From Blastocatellia bacterium (GTDB lineage Bacteria > Acidobacteriota > Blastocatellia > HR10), in contig JANWYV010000020.1 in the NCBI GenBank assembly GCA_025055075.1, positions 1 through 64,000 on the forward strand: a DNA stretch of 64,000 nucleotides, in the 5' to 3' direction. The translations under genes and the position numbers were made by a program. Positions 44,664 to 53,979 of this stretch are shown in pieces (the stretch's first letter is position 1; every line of letters begins with the position of its first letter). Below the pieces are notes generated by a model, which was given only the letters and a program-made list of their open reading frames with translations, made no database searches and was not told where the DNA came from.

Positions 44664-45983
44664 ATGGGCTATGCGCTTTACAATCTGCTGCTCCTTCTGG
44701 CGACCGTGTTCCTCCTCCCGTCTTTGATCGCGGCGATTGCAAGAGGAGAGCGCCGAGGATGGCGCGAGCGCTTCGGTTTCCCTCCACGGCTTCCGCTGGA
44801 GAAGCCGGTCCTGTGGATTCACGGGGTCTCGGTCGGCGAGATCCTCGCGGCCGAGCCGCTCGTCGAAGCCCTCGTCGCCTCGGCCGAGGGTCCTCCGGCA
44901 TTTCAACTCGTGCTCTCGACGGTGACCGAGACGGGGCAACAGATCGCGCGCCGCCGCTATGGGGCTCGAGCGCGAATCATCTATTTTCCGTTCGACTGGC
45001 CTCTTTCCGTCGCGCACGCGCTGAAGCGGGTGCATCCGAATCTAGTCCTCATCCTCGAGACGGAGATTTGGCCGAATTTTTTGCGCGCGTGCTCCCGACG
45101 CCACATCCCCATTGTGCTCGTCAGTGGACGACTCTCGGGTCGCTCGTTCCGCCGATACCGATGGATCCGTCCGTTCATACGGCGCGTTCTCGAGAACTTC
45201 CGCCTTCTGCTCATGCAGAGCGAGGAAGATGCCCGCCGGATGCGGGCGTTAGGCGCTCCCCCAGAACGCGTGCATGTCGTCGGGAATTTGAAATGGGACG
45301 CGCGCCCTCCGACCGATGAGGCGGCGAAAGCGGAAGAGTTAGCGCGCAGCCTCGGACTCTCTGCCGAACGACCGCTCATTATCGCTGGGAGCACGGCGCC
45401 GGGCGAAGAAGCCCTGCTGCTGCGCGCGTTCGCGATCCTTCGAGCCGAGCATACGAGTCTTCACGCCGCGCGTCTCCTGTTGGCTCCCCGACGTCCGGAA
45501 CGTTTCGACGAAGTGGAAGAGCTGCTGCGGAAATCGGGCGTGTCGTTCATCCGCCGTACGCGCGCTCACGATCGAGAGGAGATCGAGCGGGCGGCAGTCA
45601 TTCTTTTGGACACGATTGGGGAGCTGGCCGCTCTTTATCGGATGGCTGCCGTGGTGGTGATCGGAGGGAGCTTCTCTACGGCTCTCGCCCACAATGTGAT
45701 CGAACCGCTTGTGCGCGGCGCGTGCGTGATCGTCGGCCCGCGATATAGTGATCCGAATTTCCCGGCTTATGAGGCTTGCGTGTGGCGCATCCCTGCTCAA
45801 GCGCACCCGGAAGCGCTCGCTCACGCTCTCGCTCAGGCGATTGGCCGATTCCTCCTCGACGATCGGTGGCGAGCGCGCTTTCGGGAAGCCGCACAGCGCT
45901 TTCTCGCGCAGCATCGCGGGACGACGGAGCGCATCCTCGCCCATCTCGAACCGATCTTCGCCGAGTCAGGGATAAAGAGATGA
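44664..45983 (+). CDS. waaA: 3-deoxy-D-manno-octulosonic acid (Kdo) transferase
   Basis: 439 residues. An N-terminal membrane anchor (YALYNLLLLLATVFLLPSLI) is followed by two glycosyltransferase folds. WIHGVSVGEILAAEPLVEAL and LILETEIWPNFLRAC are the WaaA signatures. It attaches Kdo to lipid A precursor at the inner membrane. There is no clear ribosome site before ATG 44664; the hairpin upstream contains GGGAGG but too far away. Its stop overlaps the lpxK start. Confidence 0.93.
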   Translation: MGYALYNLLLLLATVFLLPSLIAAIARGERRGWRERFGFPPRLPLEKPVLWIHGVSVGEILAAEPLVEALVASAEGPPAFQLVLSTVTETGQQIARRRYGARARIIYFPFDWPLSVAHALKRVHPNLVLILETEIWPNFLRACSRRHIPIVLVSGRLSGRSFRRYRWIRPFIRRVLENFRLLLMQSEEDARRMRALGAPPERVHVVGNLKWDARPPTDEAAKAEELARSLGLSAERPLIIAGSTAPGEEALLLRAFAILRAEHTSLHAARLLLAPRRPERFDEVEELLRKSGVSFIRRTRAHDREEIERAAVILLDTIGELAALYRMAAVVVIGGSFSTALAHNVIEPLVRGACVIVGPRYSDPNFPAYEACVWRIPAQAHPEALAHALAQAIGRFLLDDRWRARFREAAQRFLAQHRGTTERILAHLEPIFAESGIKR

Positions 45984-47044
45984 TCGAACGGCTGTTGCGA
46001 CTCCCGCGACCGATCCGAAAAGGCCTGGCCCTGTTGTTCAAGCTTGGCGTCGCCTTTCGGCTCGCGCTGTACAAGGCGGGCTACGTGAAGCCCAAGCGCG
46101 CCCGCGCTTTCACTATTAGCGTTGGGAATCTCACCGTCGGAGGAACGGGAAAGACACCGCTGGTTGAATACATTGCCCGCCTGCTTTTAGCAGAAGGCTA
46201 TCGTCCCTCTGTGATCAGTCGGGGATATGGCCGGCGCTCTCGTGCCCCTCTCGTGCTCGTCTCTGATGGTGCCCGTGTGCAAGCGACGGTCTTCGACGCC
46301 GGCGACGAGCCGCTCCTTCTGGCCCGTCGTCTCCCAGGAGTCGTCATCGCCGTTGGCGCTGGCCGCCATACCGTCGCGCGTCACCTTGACGATTGGTTTC
46401 AGCCAGACGTTCACATCCTCGACGATGCGTTTCAACATTTGGCGCTCGATCGAGATCTCAATCTGTTGCTCATTGATGCCCTCGATCCTTTCGGGGGCGA
46501 GGAGCTGCTTCCGCTCGGGCGCTTGCGCGAGCCCCTTAGCGAGATCGCGCGGGCTTCAGCCATTGTCGTCACGCGAGCGGATCATCCGTTCGATCAGCTC
46601 TCCCTCGAAGCGCGCCTACGGGAATTGGCCGGTCCGATCCCAATCTTCTACAGCTATCATGAGATCGTCGAACTCTTCGCCCCCCGCACCGGCGACACCC
46701 TCTTTCCGCAGAAACTCTATGGGCGTACGATCGGTGCCTTTTGCGCAGTGGGGAATCCCCATCTCTTCCGGCATGACCTGGCGCACTATCGCGCTCGGAT
46801 CGCGTACTTTCGGTCCTTCCGCGATCACCATTGGTATGCACCGCGGGATCTCGCGCGCGTGTTCAAAGAGGCAGAATCCGCTGGCGCCGAATTCCTCGTG
46901 ACGACGGAGAAGGATTGGGTTCGACTGGATGCTCTTCCGCTGCCAGAGACCCTTCCGCTTTATGTCGCACGGATTGAAGCCCGATTTGAGGACGCTGAGG
47001 CTTTCCGAACGTTCCTCGTTCGCCACCTGAGGGCTCGCGCCTGA
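45980..47044 (+). CDS. lpxK: Tetraacyldisaccharide 4'-kinase LpxK
   Basis: 354 residues. It phosphorylates the lipid A disaccharide at 4'. The P-loop is VGNLTVGGTGKTPLVEY near residue 50, followed by SRGYGRRS and the DDAFQHL motif. An N-terminal amphipathic segment would bind the inner membrane. ATG 45980 overlaps the waaA stop as ATGA; the longer open frame from 45776 lies inside waaA and is not used. Confidence 0.94.
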   Translation: MIERLLRLPRPIRKGLALLFKLGVAFRLALYKAGYVKPKRARAFTISVGNLTVGGTGKTPLVEYIARLLLAEGYRPSVISRGYGRRSRAPLVLVSDGARVQATVFDAGDEPLLLARRLPGVVIAVGAGRHTVARHLDDWFQPDVHILDDAFQHLALDRDLNLLLIDALDPFGGEELLPLGRLREPLSEIARASAIVVTRADHPFDQLSLEARLRELAGPIPIFYSYHEIVELFAPRTGDTLFPQKLYGRTIGAFCAVGNPHLFRHDLAHYRARIAYFRSFRDHHWYAPRDLARVFKEAESAGAEFLVTTEKDWVRLDALPLPETLPLYVARIEARFEDAEAFRTFLVRHLRARA

Positions 47045-47061
47045 GGGGACGAATGGTCCCC
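47045..47061. terminator. Hairpin between convergent lpxK and ctpA
   Basis: GGGGAC, loop GAATG, GTCCCC fills most of the 21-base gap and may stop transcripts from both sides. No T-run. Confidence 0.45.
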
Positions 47062-47065
47062 CCCA

Positions 47066-48307
47066 TCACTTCTTCCGAAGGATCTCAATGGCCTTCTTCA
47101 AGGGGAGATCTTCCGAAGGCGGCTGAGCTGGCGGTTGCGCCAACGGCTCCTCAGGAGGCAACTCCTCCCGTTCCTCGAGTTCCTCCAGTGCCAGACCACG
47201 GTCCGGTCGTGGTACTTCAACGGTCGGGACGATGCCACTGGTCGCCGACGTACTCCCCATGATGGGTTTGCCCGAGGGAGTCGCATATTTCACGACGGTG
47301 ATGTAGAGTCCACCACCATCTCGTAACGGGAAGAGCTTCTGCTCGCCTCCGGCCCCGAACGTTCGCTCCCCCACGAGCTCGCCGCGTTTGTTCTCCAAGA
47401 CGGCCGCGGCAACGACCTCCGCCGCTCCGGCCGTGCTCCGATCAATCAACACGGCCAATTCTCCAGAATAGAGCTGCCGTTTGGGATCCGCCGTGAAGGT
47501 TTGCAAAGTTCGTCCCTCTCGCCCGATCGTCTTCGCCAGCGTGCCCGAGCCGATGAAATAGTTTGCGACAGTGAGCGCTTCGGTCAAAGTCCCCGTGGCG
47601 ACCCCCCGCAAGTCCAGAATTAATCGAGTCGCCCCTTGAGCGATCAAGCGCTCTAACTCTTCGCGAATGCGAAGCGACTCTCCTTCATCGAGGGTGGCAA
47701 GCTTAAGATACCCCATTCCTCGCTCGAGGATCTTCGCCTCGGGCTTCGGACGCGGGAAGCGATCGAGTTTGAATTTGAACGTCTCCGATCGTCCTTCGCG
47801 GAACACCTTCAGCTCGATGTCTTTCCCAACAGGTCCAACCAGCAATTCCCGAGCCTCGTAGAGACTCATATCGCGCGTCGCGCGCGTCCCAATGTACTCG
47901 ATGATATCGCCGGAGCGAAGACCAGCGATCTCGGCGGGAGATCCTTTCACGACGGAGACCACATAAGCGTATCCGGCGACCTTGGAGAGGATCAGACCGC
48001 TCTCGGCCTCAGCCTCCGCGCGCCCTCCGTTCAATCGTCGGACCTGCTCCGGCGTCAGGTAGGCGCTATAGGGATCCAAGCCCTCGGCCAACCCCCGCAG
48101 AGCGCCCACGCGCACCTTCTCGAGATCAGGTTCGTCCACGTAATCGTTGATGATGCGCGCGAGGACTTCTTGAAAGATCGTCAGCTGCGAGTAAGGGTCG
48201 TTATAGCTGGCGATCACCCCACTGCGGGGCAGCAATCCCCCGATCACCACGTAGAGGGCGACGACGACCGAGACAATCAGGACGCTCACCTTAAATTTCA
48301 TCGCCAT
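47066..48307 (-). CDS. ctpA: C-terminal processing protease (S41 family)
   Basis: 413 residues. A signal anchor (VSVLIVSVVVALYVVIGGLL) puts it in the periplasm. A PDZ domain (GYAYVVSVVKGSPAEIAGLRSGDIIEYIG) selects C-termini. The catalytic Ser/Lys pair lies in DRSTAGAAEVVAAAVLENKRGELVGE. The C-terminus is Pro/Glu-rich. ATG 48307 with GAGGAG is taken; ATG 48301 is two codons in. It is divergent from the beta-oxidation operon. Confidence 0.92.
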   Translation of the reverse strand: MAMKFKVSVLIVSVVVALYVVIGGLLPRSGVIASYNDPYSQLTIFQEVLARIINDYVDEPDLEKVRVGALRGLAEGLDPYSAYLTPEQVRRLNGGRAEAEAESGLILSKVAGYAYVVSVVKGSPAEIAGLRSGDIIEYIGTRATRDMSLYEARELLVGPVGKDIELKVFREGRSETFKFKLDRFPRPKPEAKILERGMGYLKLATLDEGESLRIREELERLIAQGATRLILDLRGVATGTLTEALTVANYFIGSGTLAKTIGREGRTLQTFTADPKRQLYSGELAVLIDRSTAGAAEVVAAAVLENKRGELVGERTFGAGGEQKLFPLRDGGGLYITVVKYATPSGKPIMGSTSATSGIVPTVEVPRPDRGLALEELEEREELPPEEPLAQPPAQPPSEDLPLKKAIEILRKK

Positions 48308-48329
48308 GCGCGCGCTCCTCACCCACGGC

Positions 48330-48341
48330 TTCGAATTCGAA
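48330..48341. promoter_or_regulatory. Perfect palindrome TTCGAATTCGAA in the ctpA leader
   Basis: A 12-base perfect palindrome between the predicted ctpA start of transcription (near 48357) and its ATG. The position suits an operator. The binding protein is unknown. Confidence 0.4.
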
Positions 48342-48363
48342 CTTTGCTCCATCATGCGGAGCA

Positions 48364-48393
48364 ATGGTACACCACATGGCGAGGTCCCGGCAA
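48364..48393 (-). promoter_or_regulatory. Promoter of ctpA
   Basis: Minus strand TTGCCG (48393-48388), 18 bases, TACCAT (48369-48364). Confidence 0.5.
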
Positions 48394-48463
48394 CTGCGGA
48401 CGAGCAGCCGAAGAACGGTGCGCCCTCCCTCTCGATGCAGCGGTCTTTGATTCTCTCAGCCGC

Positions 48464-48493
48464 TTGCCTCAGGACTTTGGGACCGACTATAGT
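48464..48493 (+). promoter_or_regulatory. Promoter of the beta-oxidation operon
   Basis: TTGCCT (48464-48469), 18 bases, TATAGT (48488-48493). Start near 48500, 41 bases before the fadD ATG. Confidence 0.55.
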
Positions 48494-48540
48494 AGAGCAG
48501 CACAACGTAGGGCGAAGGACCTGATGGAGCGGGCACGGTG

Positions 48541-50340
48541 ATGACATCTGCGGAGCCAATGACGCTCAATGAGCTTTTCGACGGTGCGCTCGCGCGCTAT
48601 GGATCGAAGCCCGACGTTCTGAACTATCGCTCTCAAGGTCGATGGATCGCCCTCTCGGCCCCTGCGCTCGCCGAACAAGTGCGCGCGCTCGCCTTTGGAT
48701 TTTACGCTGAAGGTGTTCGTCCGGGCGATCGCGTCGCGATGTTATCGGAGAACCGCGTGGAGTGGACGCTCTCGGACCTGGCGCTTCTGGCGTTGGGCGC
48801 CGTGGATGTGCCGATTCACGCGACACAAGCTCCGGCGCAAGTCGCGCACATCCTGCGCGATTCGGGAGCGCGCTTGCTCCTGATCTCGACCGGCGAGCAG
48901 TGGCGGCGCGTGCGCGAGGCGATCTCTCGTGTGGAATCGGTGGAGAAGATCATCGCGTTCGATCCCATCGCGGACGAACGGGTGCTCCCTTTCTCTCAGC
49001 TCTTCGAGCATGGGCGCCAATGGGCGGTGCGCGAGCCGGAGCTTTATGAGCGCTTGCGTCGCGCTGTTCGCCCGACGGATTTGGCGACACTGCTTTACAC
49101 TTCAGGAACGACGGGCGAACCGAAAGGGGTGATGCTCACCCATGGGAACATCGCCTCGAATGTCACGGCGGCCATGCGCGTCCTCAGCTATTCCGCTAAC
49201 GATGTCGTCCTTTCCATCCTCCCGCTCTCGCACAGCTTCGAGCGAATGGCGTTCTATTGCTATCTGCACAGCGGGATGAGCATCCATTACGCCGAATCCT
49301 TCGATAAAGTGGCCGAGAATTTGCGGGATGTCCGTCCGACGGTCTTGGTTGGCGTACCGCGTCTCTTCGAGAAGATGCGCGAGCGAATTCTGGAAGCGAG
49401 CCTGGCACTTCCTGCGTTCAAACGCCACCTCGTGCTTTGGGGATTGCGCACGGGCGAATGGTATCAGCGCACATGGCGAACTGTGGGTGTCGTCCCTCCG
49501 TGGCGACGATGGTCGTACTCGGCAGCCCGGCGCTTGGTCCTCTCGCGCATTCTCCACCAGCTTGGATTGGACCGCATCCGCTCACTTATCAGCGGAGGGG
49601 CTGCGCTCGCCCCCGATGTGGCATATTTCTTCCTGGGCCTGGGTCTGGAGATCCTCCAGGGCTATGGTCTCACGGAGACCTCGCCCGTCGTCACGGTGAA
49701 TCCCCCTGGCGCGAACAAGATCGGGACGGTCGGTCGCCCCATCCCCGGTGTCGAAGTCAAGATCGCCGATGACGGTGAGATCCTCGTGCGCGGCCCGAAC
49801 GTCATGCTCGGATACTACAATCGCCCGGAGGAAACAGCCGCGGCTTTCACCGAGGATGGTTGGCTGCGCACCGGCGATGTGGGGTTCCTGGATGCGGACG
49901 GCTATTTGACGATCACGGACCGAAAGAAAGACTTGCTCAAGACGAGCGGGGGGAAGTACGTGGCGCCGCAAGCGCTCGAGAATCGGCTCGTGGCCAGTCC
50001 GTGGATCGCTCAGGCTGTCGTTGTGGGAGATGAACGGAAATTCCCAGCCGCGCTCATCGTCCCCAATTTCGCTGTGCTCCGACGGTACGCCGAAGAACGA
50101 GGCATTCCGTTTCGAGAGGAGCGCGAGCTGTGCGCGCATCCGGAGATTCAACGTCTCTACGAGGAGGAGGTGGAGCGCCTGATGGCGGACTTCTCGCCCT
50201 ATGAACGGGTGAAGAAGATCGCCTTGCTGGAGCGCGAATTCACCATCGCCGAAGAAGAACTGACGCCGACGCTGAAAGTGCGTCGTCGCGTCATCGCGGA
50301 GAAATACCGAGATGTCATCGAACGCCTGTACGCGGAGTGA
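48541..50340 (+). CDS. fadD: Long-chain acyl-CoA synthetase
   Basis: 599 residues, AMP-forming adenylation family. The P-loop-like motif LLYTSGTTGEPKGVMLTHGN is followed by QGYGLTETSPVV and LRTGDVGFLDADGYLTITDRKKD with the catalytic C-terminal Lys region. It activates fatty acids to acyl-CoA with ATP. ATG 48541 is preferred to the adjacent GTG 48538. First gene of the operon with FadN-, thiolase- and acyl-CoA-dehydrogenase-like genes; six bases separate it from the next. Confidence 0.93.
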   Translation: MTSAEPMTLNELFDGALARYGSKPDVLNYRSQGRWIALSAPALAEQVRALAFGFYAEGVRPGDRVAMLSENRVEWTLSDLALLALGAVDVPIHATQAPAQVAHILRDSGARLLLISTGEQWRRVREAISRVESVEKIIAFDPIADERVLPFSQLFEHGRQWAVREPELYERLRRAVRPTDLATLLYTSGTTGEPKGVMLTHGNIASNVTAAMRVLSYSANDVVLSILPLSHSFERMAFYCYLHSGMSIHYAESFDKVAENLRDVRPTVLVGVPRLFEKMRERILEASLALPAFKRHLVLWGLRTGEWYQRTWRTVGVVPPWRRWSYSAARRLVLSRILHQLGLDRIRSLISGGAALAPDVAYFFLGLGLEILQGYGLTETSPVVTVNPPGANKIGTVGRPIPGVEVKIADDGEILVRGPNVMLGYYNRPEETAAAFTEDGWLRTGDVGFLDADGYLTITDRKKDLLKTSGGKYVAPQALENRLVASPWIAQAVVVGDERKFPAALIVPNFAVLRRYAEERGIPFREERELCAHPEIQRLYEEEVERLMADFSPYERVKKIALLEREFTIAEEELTPTLKVRRRVIAEKYRDVIERLYAE

Positions 50341-50346
50341 GTCATC

Positions 50347-52752
50347 ATGGCGAAGAGGAGAATCAAGAGAGCGACAGTGCTGGGTGCGGGAGTGATGGGA
50401 GCTCAGATCGCCGCGCATTTGGCGAACGCCGGGATCGAGGTCCTGCTACTCGATATCGTCCCAACGTCTCTCACTGAAGAGGAGCGGGCGCGAGGTCTGA
50501 CGCTGGAGAGCCCGGAGGTGCGCAATCGGATCGCGCGCTTGGGACTGGAACGAGCGAAGCAGCTTCATCCGCCCGCTTTCTTCGATCTGGATCGAGCGCG
50601 CCTCATCACGGTGGGGAATTTTGAGGACGATCTGGCGAAAGTCGCCGAGGCCGATTGGATCATCGAGGCTGTCGTCGAGGATCGGGAGATCAAGCGAGCG
50701 CTTTTCCAGCGTTTGGAACCTCATCGGCGCTCTGATGCCATCGTCAGCTCGAACACCTCGGGCATTCCAATCGCGCAATTGCAAGAGGGGCTGTCGGAAG
50801 GTTTTCGACGGCATTTCCTGGGCACGCACTTTTTCAATCCTCCTCGGTACATGAGACTCGTCGAAGTGATCCCGACGCCGGAGACCGATCCAGAGGTCGT
50901 GCACACGATCGCCGATGTTTGCGATCGCATTCTCGGCAAGGGCGTCGTCTTCGCCAAAGACACGCCGAATTTCATCGCCAATCGTATCGGCACTTTTTCC
51001 TTCCTCTGCACGCTCCGCGCGATGTTGGAACATGAGTTGACCATTGAGGAGGTGGATGCGGTAACGGGGCCAGCCATTGGTCATCCGAAGAGCGCGACTT
51101 TTCGGACGGCCGATCTCGCTGGTCTCGATGTCCTCGCGCGCGTGGTCGAGAATATCGCCGCGAATGTACCGCACGATGAACGCCGGGAGATCTTCGCCCT
51201 TCCCGATTTCGTATTGGAGATGATCCGCCGCGGATGGGTCGGAGAAAAGGCTGGGCAGGGCTTCTACCGCCGGGATCCGGCGAGTCGGGAGATCTTCGCC
51301 CTCGACTACCGGACGCTCGAATACCGGCCGCGTCAGAAGACGTCTCTTCCTGCGCTCGAGATGGCGCGCACGATCGAAGATGTGCGGGAGCGCTTGCGGA
51401 CGCTCGTTCGCGGCTCGGATCGCGTGGGACGGTTCCTCTGGACGATCGTGAGTGAGACGTTGCTCTATGCGGCCCATCGAATTCCGGAGATCGCCGATGA
51501 CATCGTGCAAGTGGATCGCGCGATGAAGTGGGGCTTCAATTGGGAACTCGGCCCCTTCGAGACGTGGGATGCGCTCGGTGTCCGCTGGATGGTCGAACGG
51601 TTGGAGCGCGAAGGTCGCGCGATTCCGCCGCTTGTGCAAGCGTTGCTCGAGTCGGGAAACGAGACCTTCTATCGTGAGGATGACGGACGCCAGCGCTACT
51701 TCGATATGGCGAGTGCGACCTATCGCGAGATCGAATTGCCGCCCGGCGTTCTGTTGCTCTCCTCGCTGAAGGCGCAACGGCGCATCATCCGCTCGAATCC
51801 GGGCGCAAGTCTCATTGATCTCGGCGATGGCGTCGTTTGTTTGGAGTTCCACTCGAAGATGAACACGATCGGCGCCGATACGGTCCAGCTCTTGCAGTAC
51901 GCACTCGAACAAGTAGCTCGCGATTTCGAGGGCTTGGTCATCGGCAATCAAGGCGAACATTTCTCGGCGGGCGCGAATCTCGTGTTGTTGTTGCTGGCCG
52001 CCGAGGAAGGAGAGTGGGAAGAGCTGGACGCGATGATTCGTGCCTTTCAACAGGTCAATCTCGCGCTGAAATACGCCGAGAAGCCGGTGGTCGTGGCGCC
52101 GTTTGGCTTGACGCTTGGCGGAGGCTGCGAAATCACATTGCACGCGCCGAAAGTGCGGGCGGCTGCCGAGACGTACATCGGGCTCGTCGAGACGAGCGTC
52201 GGCCTGATCCCCGCCGGAGGGGGAACGAAGGAGATGCTGCTTCGTATGCTCGAGCGCGCACCCCGTGGAGACTCGGTGGATTTGTTCCCCTATGTCCGGC
52301 AAGCTTTCGAGACGATCGCTCTGGCGAAGGTCTCCGGCAGCGCTCACGAGGCGAAGAAGTTGGGACTGCTGCGTCCGACTGATGCCATCACGATGAATCG
52401 CGATCGGCTCATCGCCGATGCGAAGGAGACCGTGCTGGCGCTCGCGCGCGAGGGATATGAGCCGCCGAGTCCACCCGCCGAGATTCCCGTACTCGGCGAG
52501 CCGGGCCTGGCCGCGCTCAAGCTGGGTATTCATTTGGCTCAGCGGGCTGGACAGATCACCGAGTACGATGCCCATATCGGGCGCAAACTCGCCTGGGTGC
52601 TTTGCGGCGGTGATCTCCGAGCGCCGCGTTCGGTGAGCGAGACGTATTTGCTCGATCTCGAGCGCGAGGCCTTTCTCTCACTGCTCGGCGAGCCGAAGAC
52701 GCGCGAGCGTATTCGGCACATGCTCACTGAGGGGAAGCCGCTCAGGAATTGA
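50347..52752 (+). CDS. fadN: 3-hydroxyacyl-CoA dehydrogenase / enoyl-CoA hydratase fusion (FadN order)
   Basis: 801 residues. The NAD-dependent dehydrogenase comes first (Rossmann [21 protein letters not shown], then [12 protein letters not shown] and [15 protein letters not shown]), and the crotonase domain is at the C-terminus (about 495-800; [32 protein letters not shown]). This order is that of Bacillus FadN and the reverse of E. coli FadB. It carries out hydration of enoyl-CoA and oxidation of 3-hydroxyacyl-CoA. GGAGTGA before the ATG. Confidence 0.93.
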   Translation: MAKRRIKRATVLGAGVMGAQIAAHLANAGIEVLLLDIVPTSLTEEERARGLTLESPEVRNRIARLGLERAKQLHPPAFFDLDRARLITVGNFEDDLAKVAEADWIIEAVVEDREIKRALFQRLEPHRRSDAIVSSNTSGIPIAQLQEGLSEGFRRHFLGTHFFNPPRYMRLVEVIPTPETDPEVVHTIADVCDRILGKGVVFAKDTPNFIANRIGTFSFLCTLRAMLEHELTIEEVDAVTGPAIGHPKSATFRTADLAGLDVLARVVENIAANVPHDERREIFALPDFVLEMIRRGWVGEKAGQGFYRRDPASREIFALDYRTLEYRPRQKTSLPALEMARTIEDVRERLRTLVRGSDRVGRFLWTIVSETLLYAAHRIPEIADDIVQVDRAMKWGFNWELGPFETWDALGVRWMVERLEREGRAIPPLVQALLESGNETFYREDDGRQRYFDMASATYREIELPPGVLLLSSLKAQRRIIRSNPGASLIDLGDGVVCLEFHSKMNTIGADTVQLLQYALEQVARDFEGLVIGNQGEHFSAGANLVLLLLAAEEGEWEELDAMIRAFQQVNLALKYAEKPVVVAPFGLTLGGGCEITLHAPKVRAAAETYIGLVETSVGLIPAGGGTKEMLLRMLERAPRGDSVDLFPYVRQAFETIALAKVSGSAHEAKKLGLLRPTDAITMNRDRLIADAKETVLALAREGYEPPSPPAEIPVLGEPGLAALKLGIHLAQRAGQITEYDAHIGRKLAWVLCGGDLRAPRSVSETYLLDLEREAFLSLLGEPKTRERIRHMLTEGKPLRN

Positions 52753-52774
52753 GCGATCGAGAAAGGAGGGAGCT

Positions 52775-53956
52775 ATGCGCGAAGCCGTGATCGTCTCCGC
52801 CGTGCGAACGGCCGTTGGAAAAGCGCACAAAGGGACATTACGCCATGTGCGCCCGGACGATATGGCGGCTGCTGTCCTCACGGAAGCTGTGCAGCGCGTC
52901 CCCGGATTGCGCCCGGAGGACATTGATGACGTCATCCTGGGATGCGCCATGCCGGAAGGCGAACAAGGCATGAACGTCGCGCGGATTGCGGCGCTGCGCG
53001 CGGGTTTTCCCTACACGGTGCCCGCGATGACGGTGAACCGCTTCTGCTCCTCGGGCCTGCAGACGATCGCCCTCGCGACGGAACGGATCGCCGCGGGATT
53101 CGCCGATGTCATCTTAGCTGGGGGGACGGAATCCATGTCCCTCGTCCCAATGGGGGGGTATAAGATCGCGCCCAATCCCTACCTCATCGAGCATTATCCG
53201 GACGTGTATCTGAGCATGGGCTTGACGGCCGAGAATCTCGTGCGGAAATACGGCATCTCCCGTGAAGAGCAGGATCGGTTCGCGCTGCGAAGCCATGAGC
53301 GCGCCATCGCCGCTATAGATGCGGGGAAGTTCAAAGAGGAGATTGTTCCTCTTCGCGTCCCCATCGAGGAGATGGACGAGCGCGGTCGCCCGCGCGTGCA
53401 TGAGATCCTCTTCGACACGGATGAAGGTCCGCGTCGCGATACCTCGCTCGAAGCGTTGGCGAAGCTCAAGCCCGTTTTCCACGTTGAGGGGACGATCACC
53501 GCCGGTAATTCCTCTCAGATGAGCGACGGAGCAGCAGCCGTCGTCGTCATGTCGCGCGAGAAGGCGGACGCCTTGGGCGTTCGGCCCCTAGGGAAGCTCG
53601 TCGCCTACGCGGTTGCTGGCGTTCCTCCCGAAGAGATGGGGATCGGCCCGGTCGCGGCGATTCCCAAGGCGCTGCGTATGGCGGGATTGAGTTTGGACGA
53701 CGTGGATCTGATCGAGCTGAACGAGGCTTTCGCCGCCCAAGCATTGGCCGTCATCAAGCTCCTGGAGTTGGATGTGAACAAGGTCAATGTCAACGGGGGC
53801 GCGATCGCCCTCGGCCATCCGCTCGGCTGCACGGGAGCGAAACTGACGGCGACCTTGCTCTACGAGATGCGGCGGCGCGGTGCTCGCTACGGCATGGTCA
53901 CCATGTGCATCGGTGGTGGCATGGGCGCCGCGGGAATCTTCGAGCGCGTGGAATGA
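52775..53956 (+). CDS. fadA: Acetyl-CoA acyltransferase (thiolase)
   Basis: 393 residues, standard thiolase length. Active-site Cys in [15 protein letters not shown], His in [15 protein letters not shown], second Cys in [16 protein letters not shown]. It cleaves 3-ketoacyl-CoA to acetyl-CoA and a shorter acyl-CoA. AAAGGAGGG before the ATG; 22 bases after fadN. Confidence 0.95.
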   Translation: MREAVIVSAVRTAVGKAHKGTLRHVRPDDMAAAVLTEAVQRVPGLRPEDIDDVILGCAMPEGEQGMNVARIAALRAGFPYTVPAMTVNRFCSSGLQTIALATERIAAGFADVILAGGTESMSLVPMGGYKIAPNPYLIEHYPDVYLSMGLTAENLVRKYGISREEQDRFALRSHERAIAAIDAGKFKEEIVPLRVPIEEMDERGRPRVHEILFDTDEGPRRDTSLEALAKLKPVFHVEGTITAGNSSQMSDGAAAVVVMSREKADALGVRPLGKLVAYAVAGVPPEEMGIGPVAAIPKALRMAGLSLDDVDLIELNEAFAAQALAVIKLLELDVNKVNVNGGAIALGHPLGCTGAKLTATLLYEMRRRGARYGMVTMCIGGGMGAAGIFERVE

Positions 53957-53979
53957 GTCCATTCCAGGAGGAAACAGCT

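Noticed and set aside
43260-45035. A 591-residue open frame on the minus strand
   Set aside because: It is antisense to ppdK and the start of waaA, with no ribosome site or motif.
50446-52575. A 709-residue open frame on the minus strand
   Set aside because: It is antisense to the fadN-type gene, has no recognisable motifs, and the opposite strand has complete dehydrogenase and hydratase motifs.
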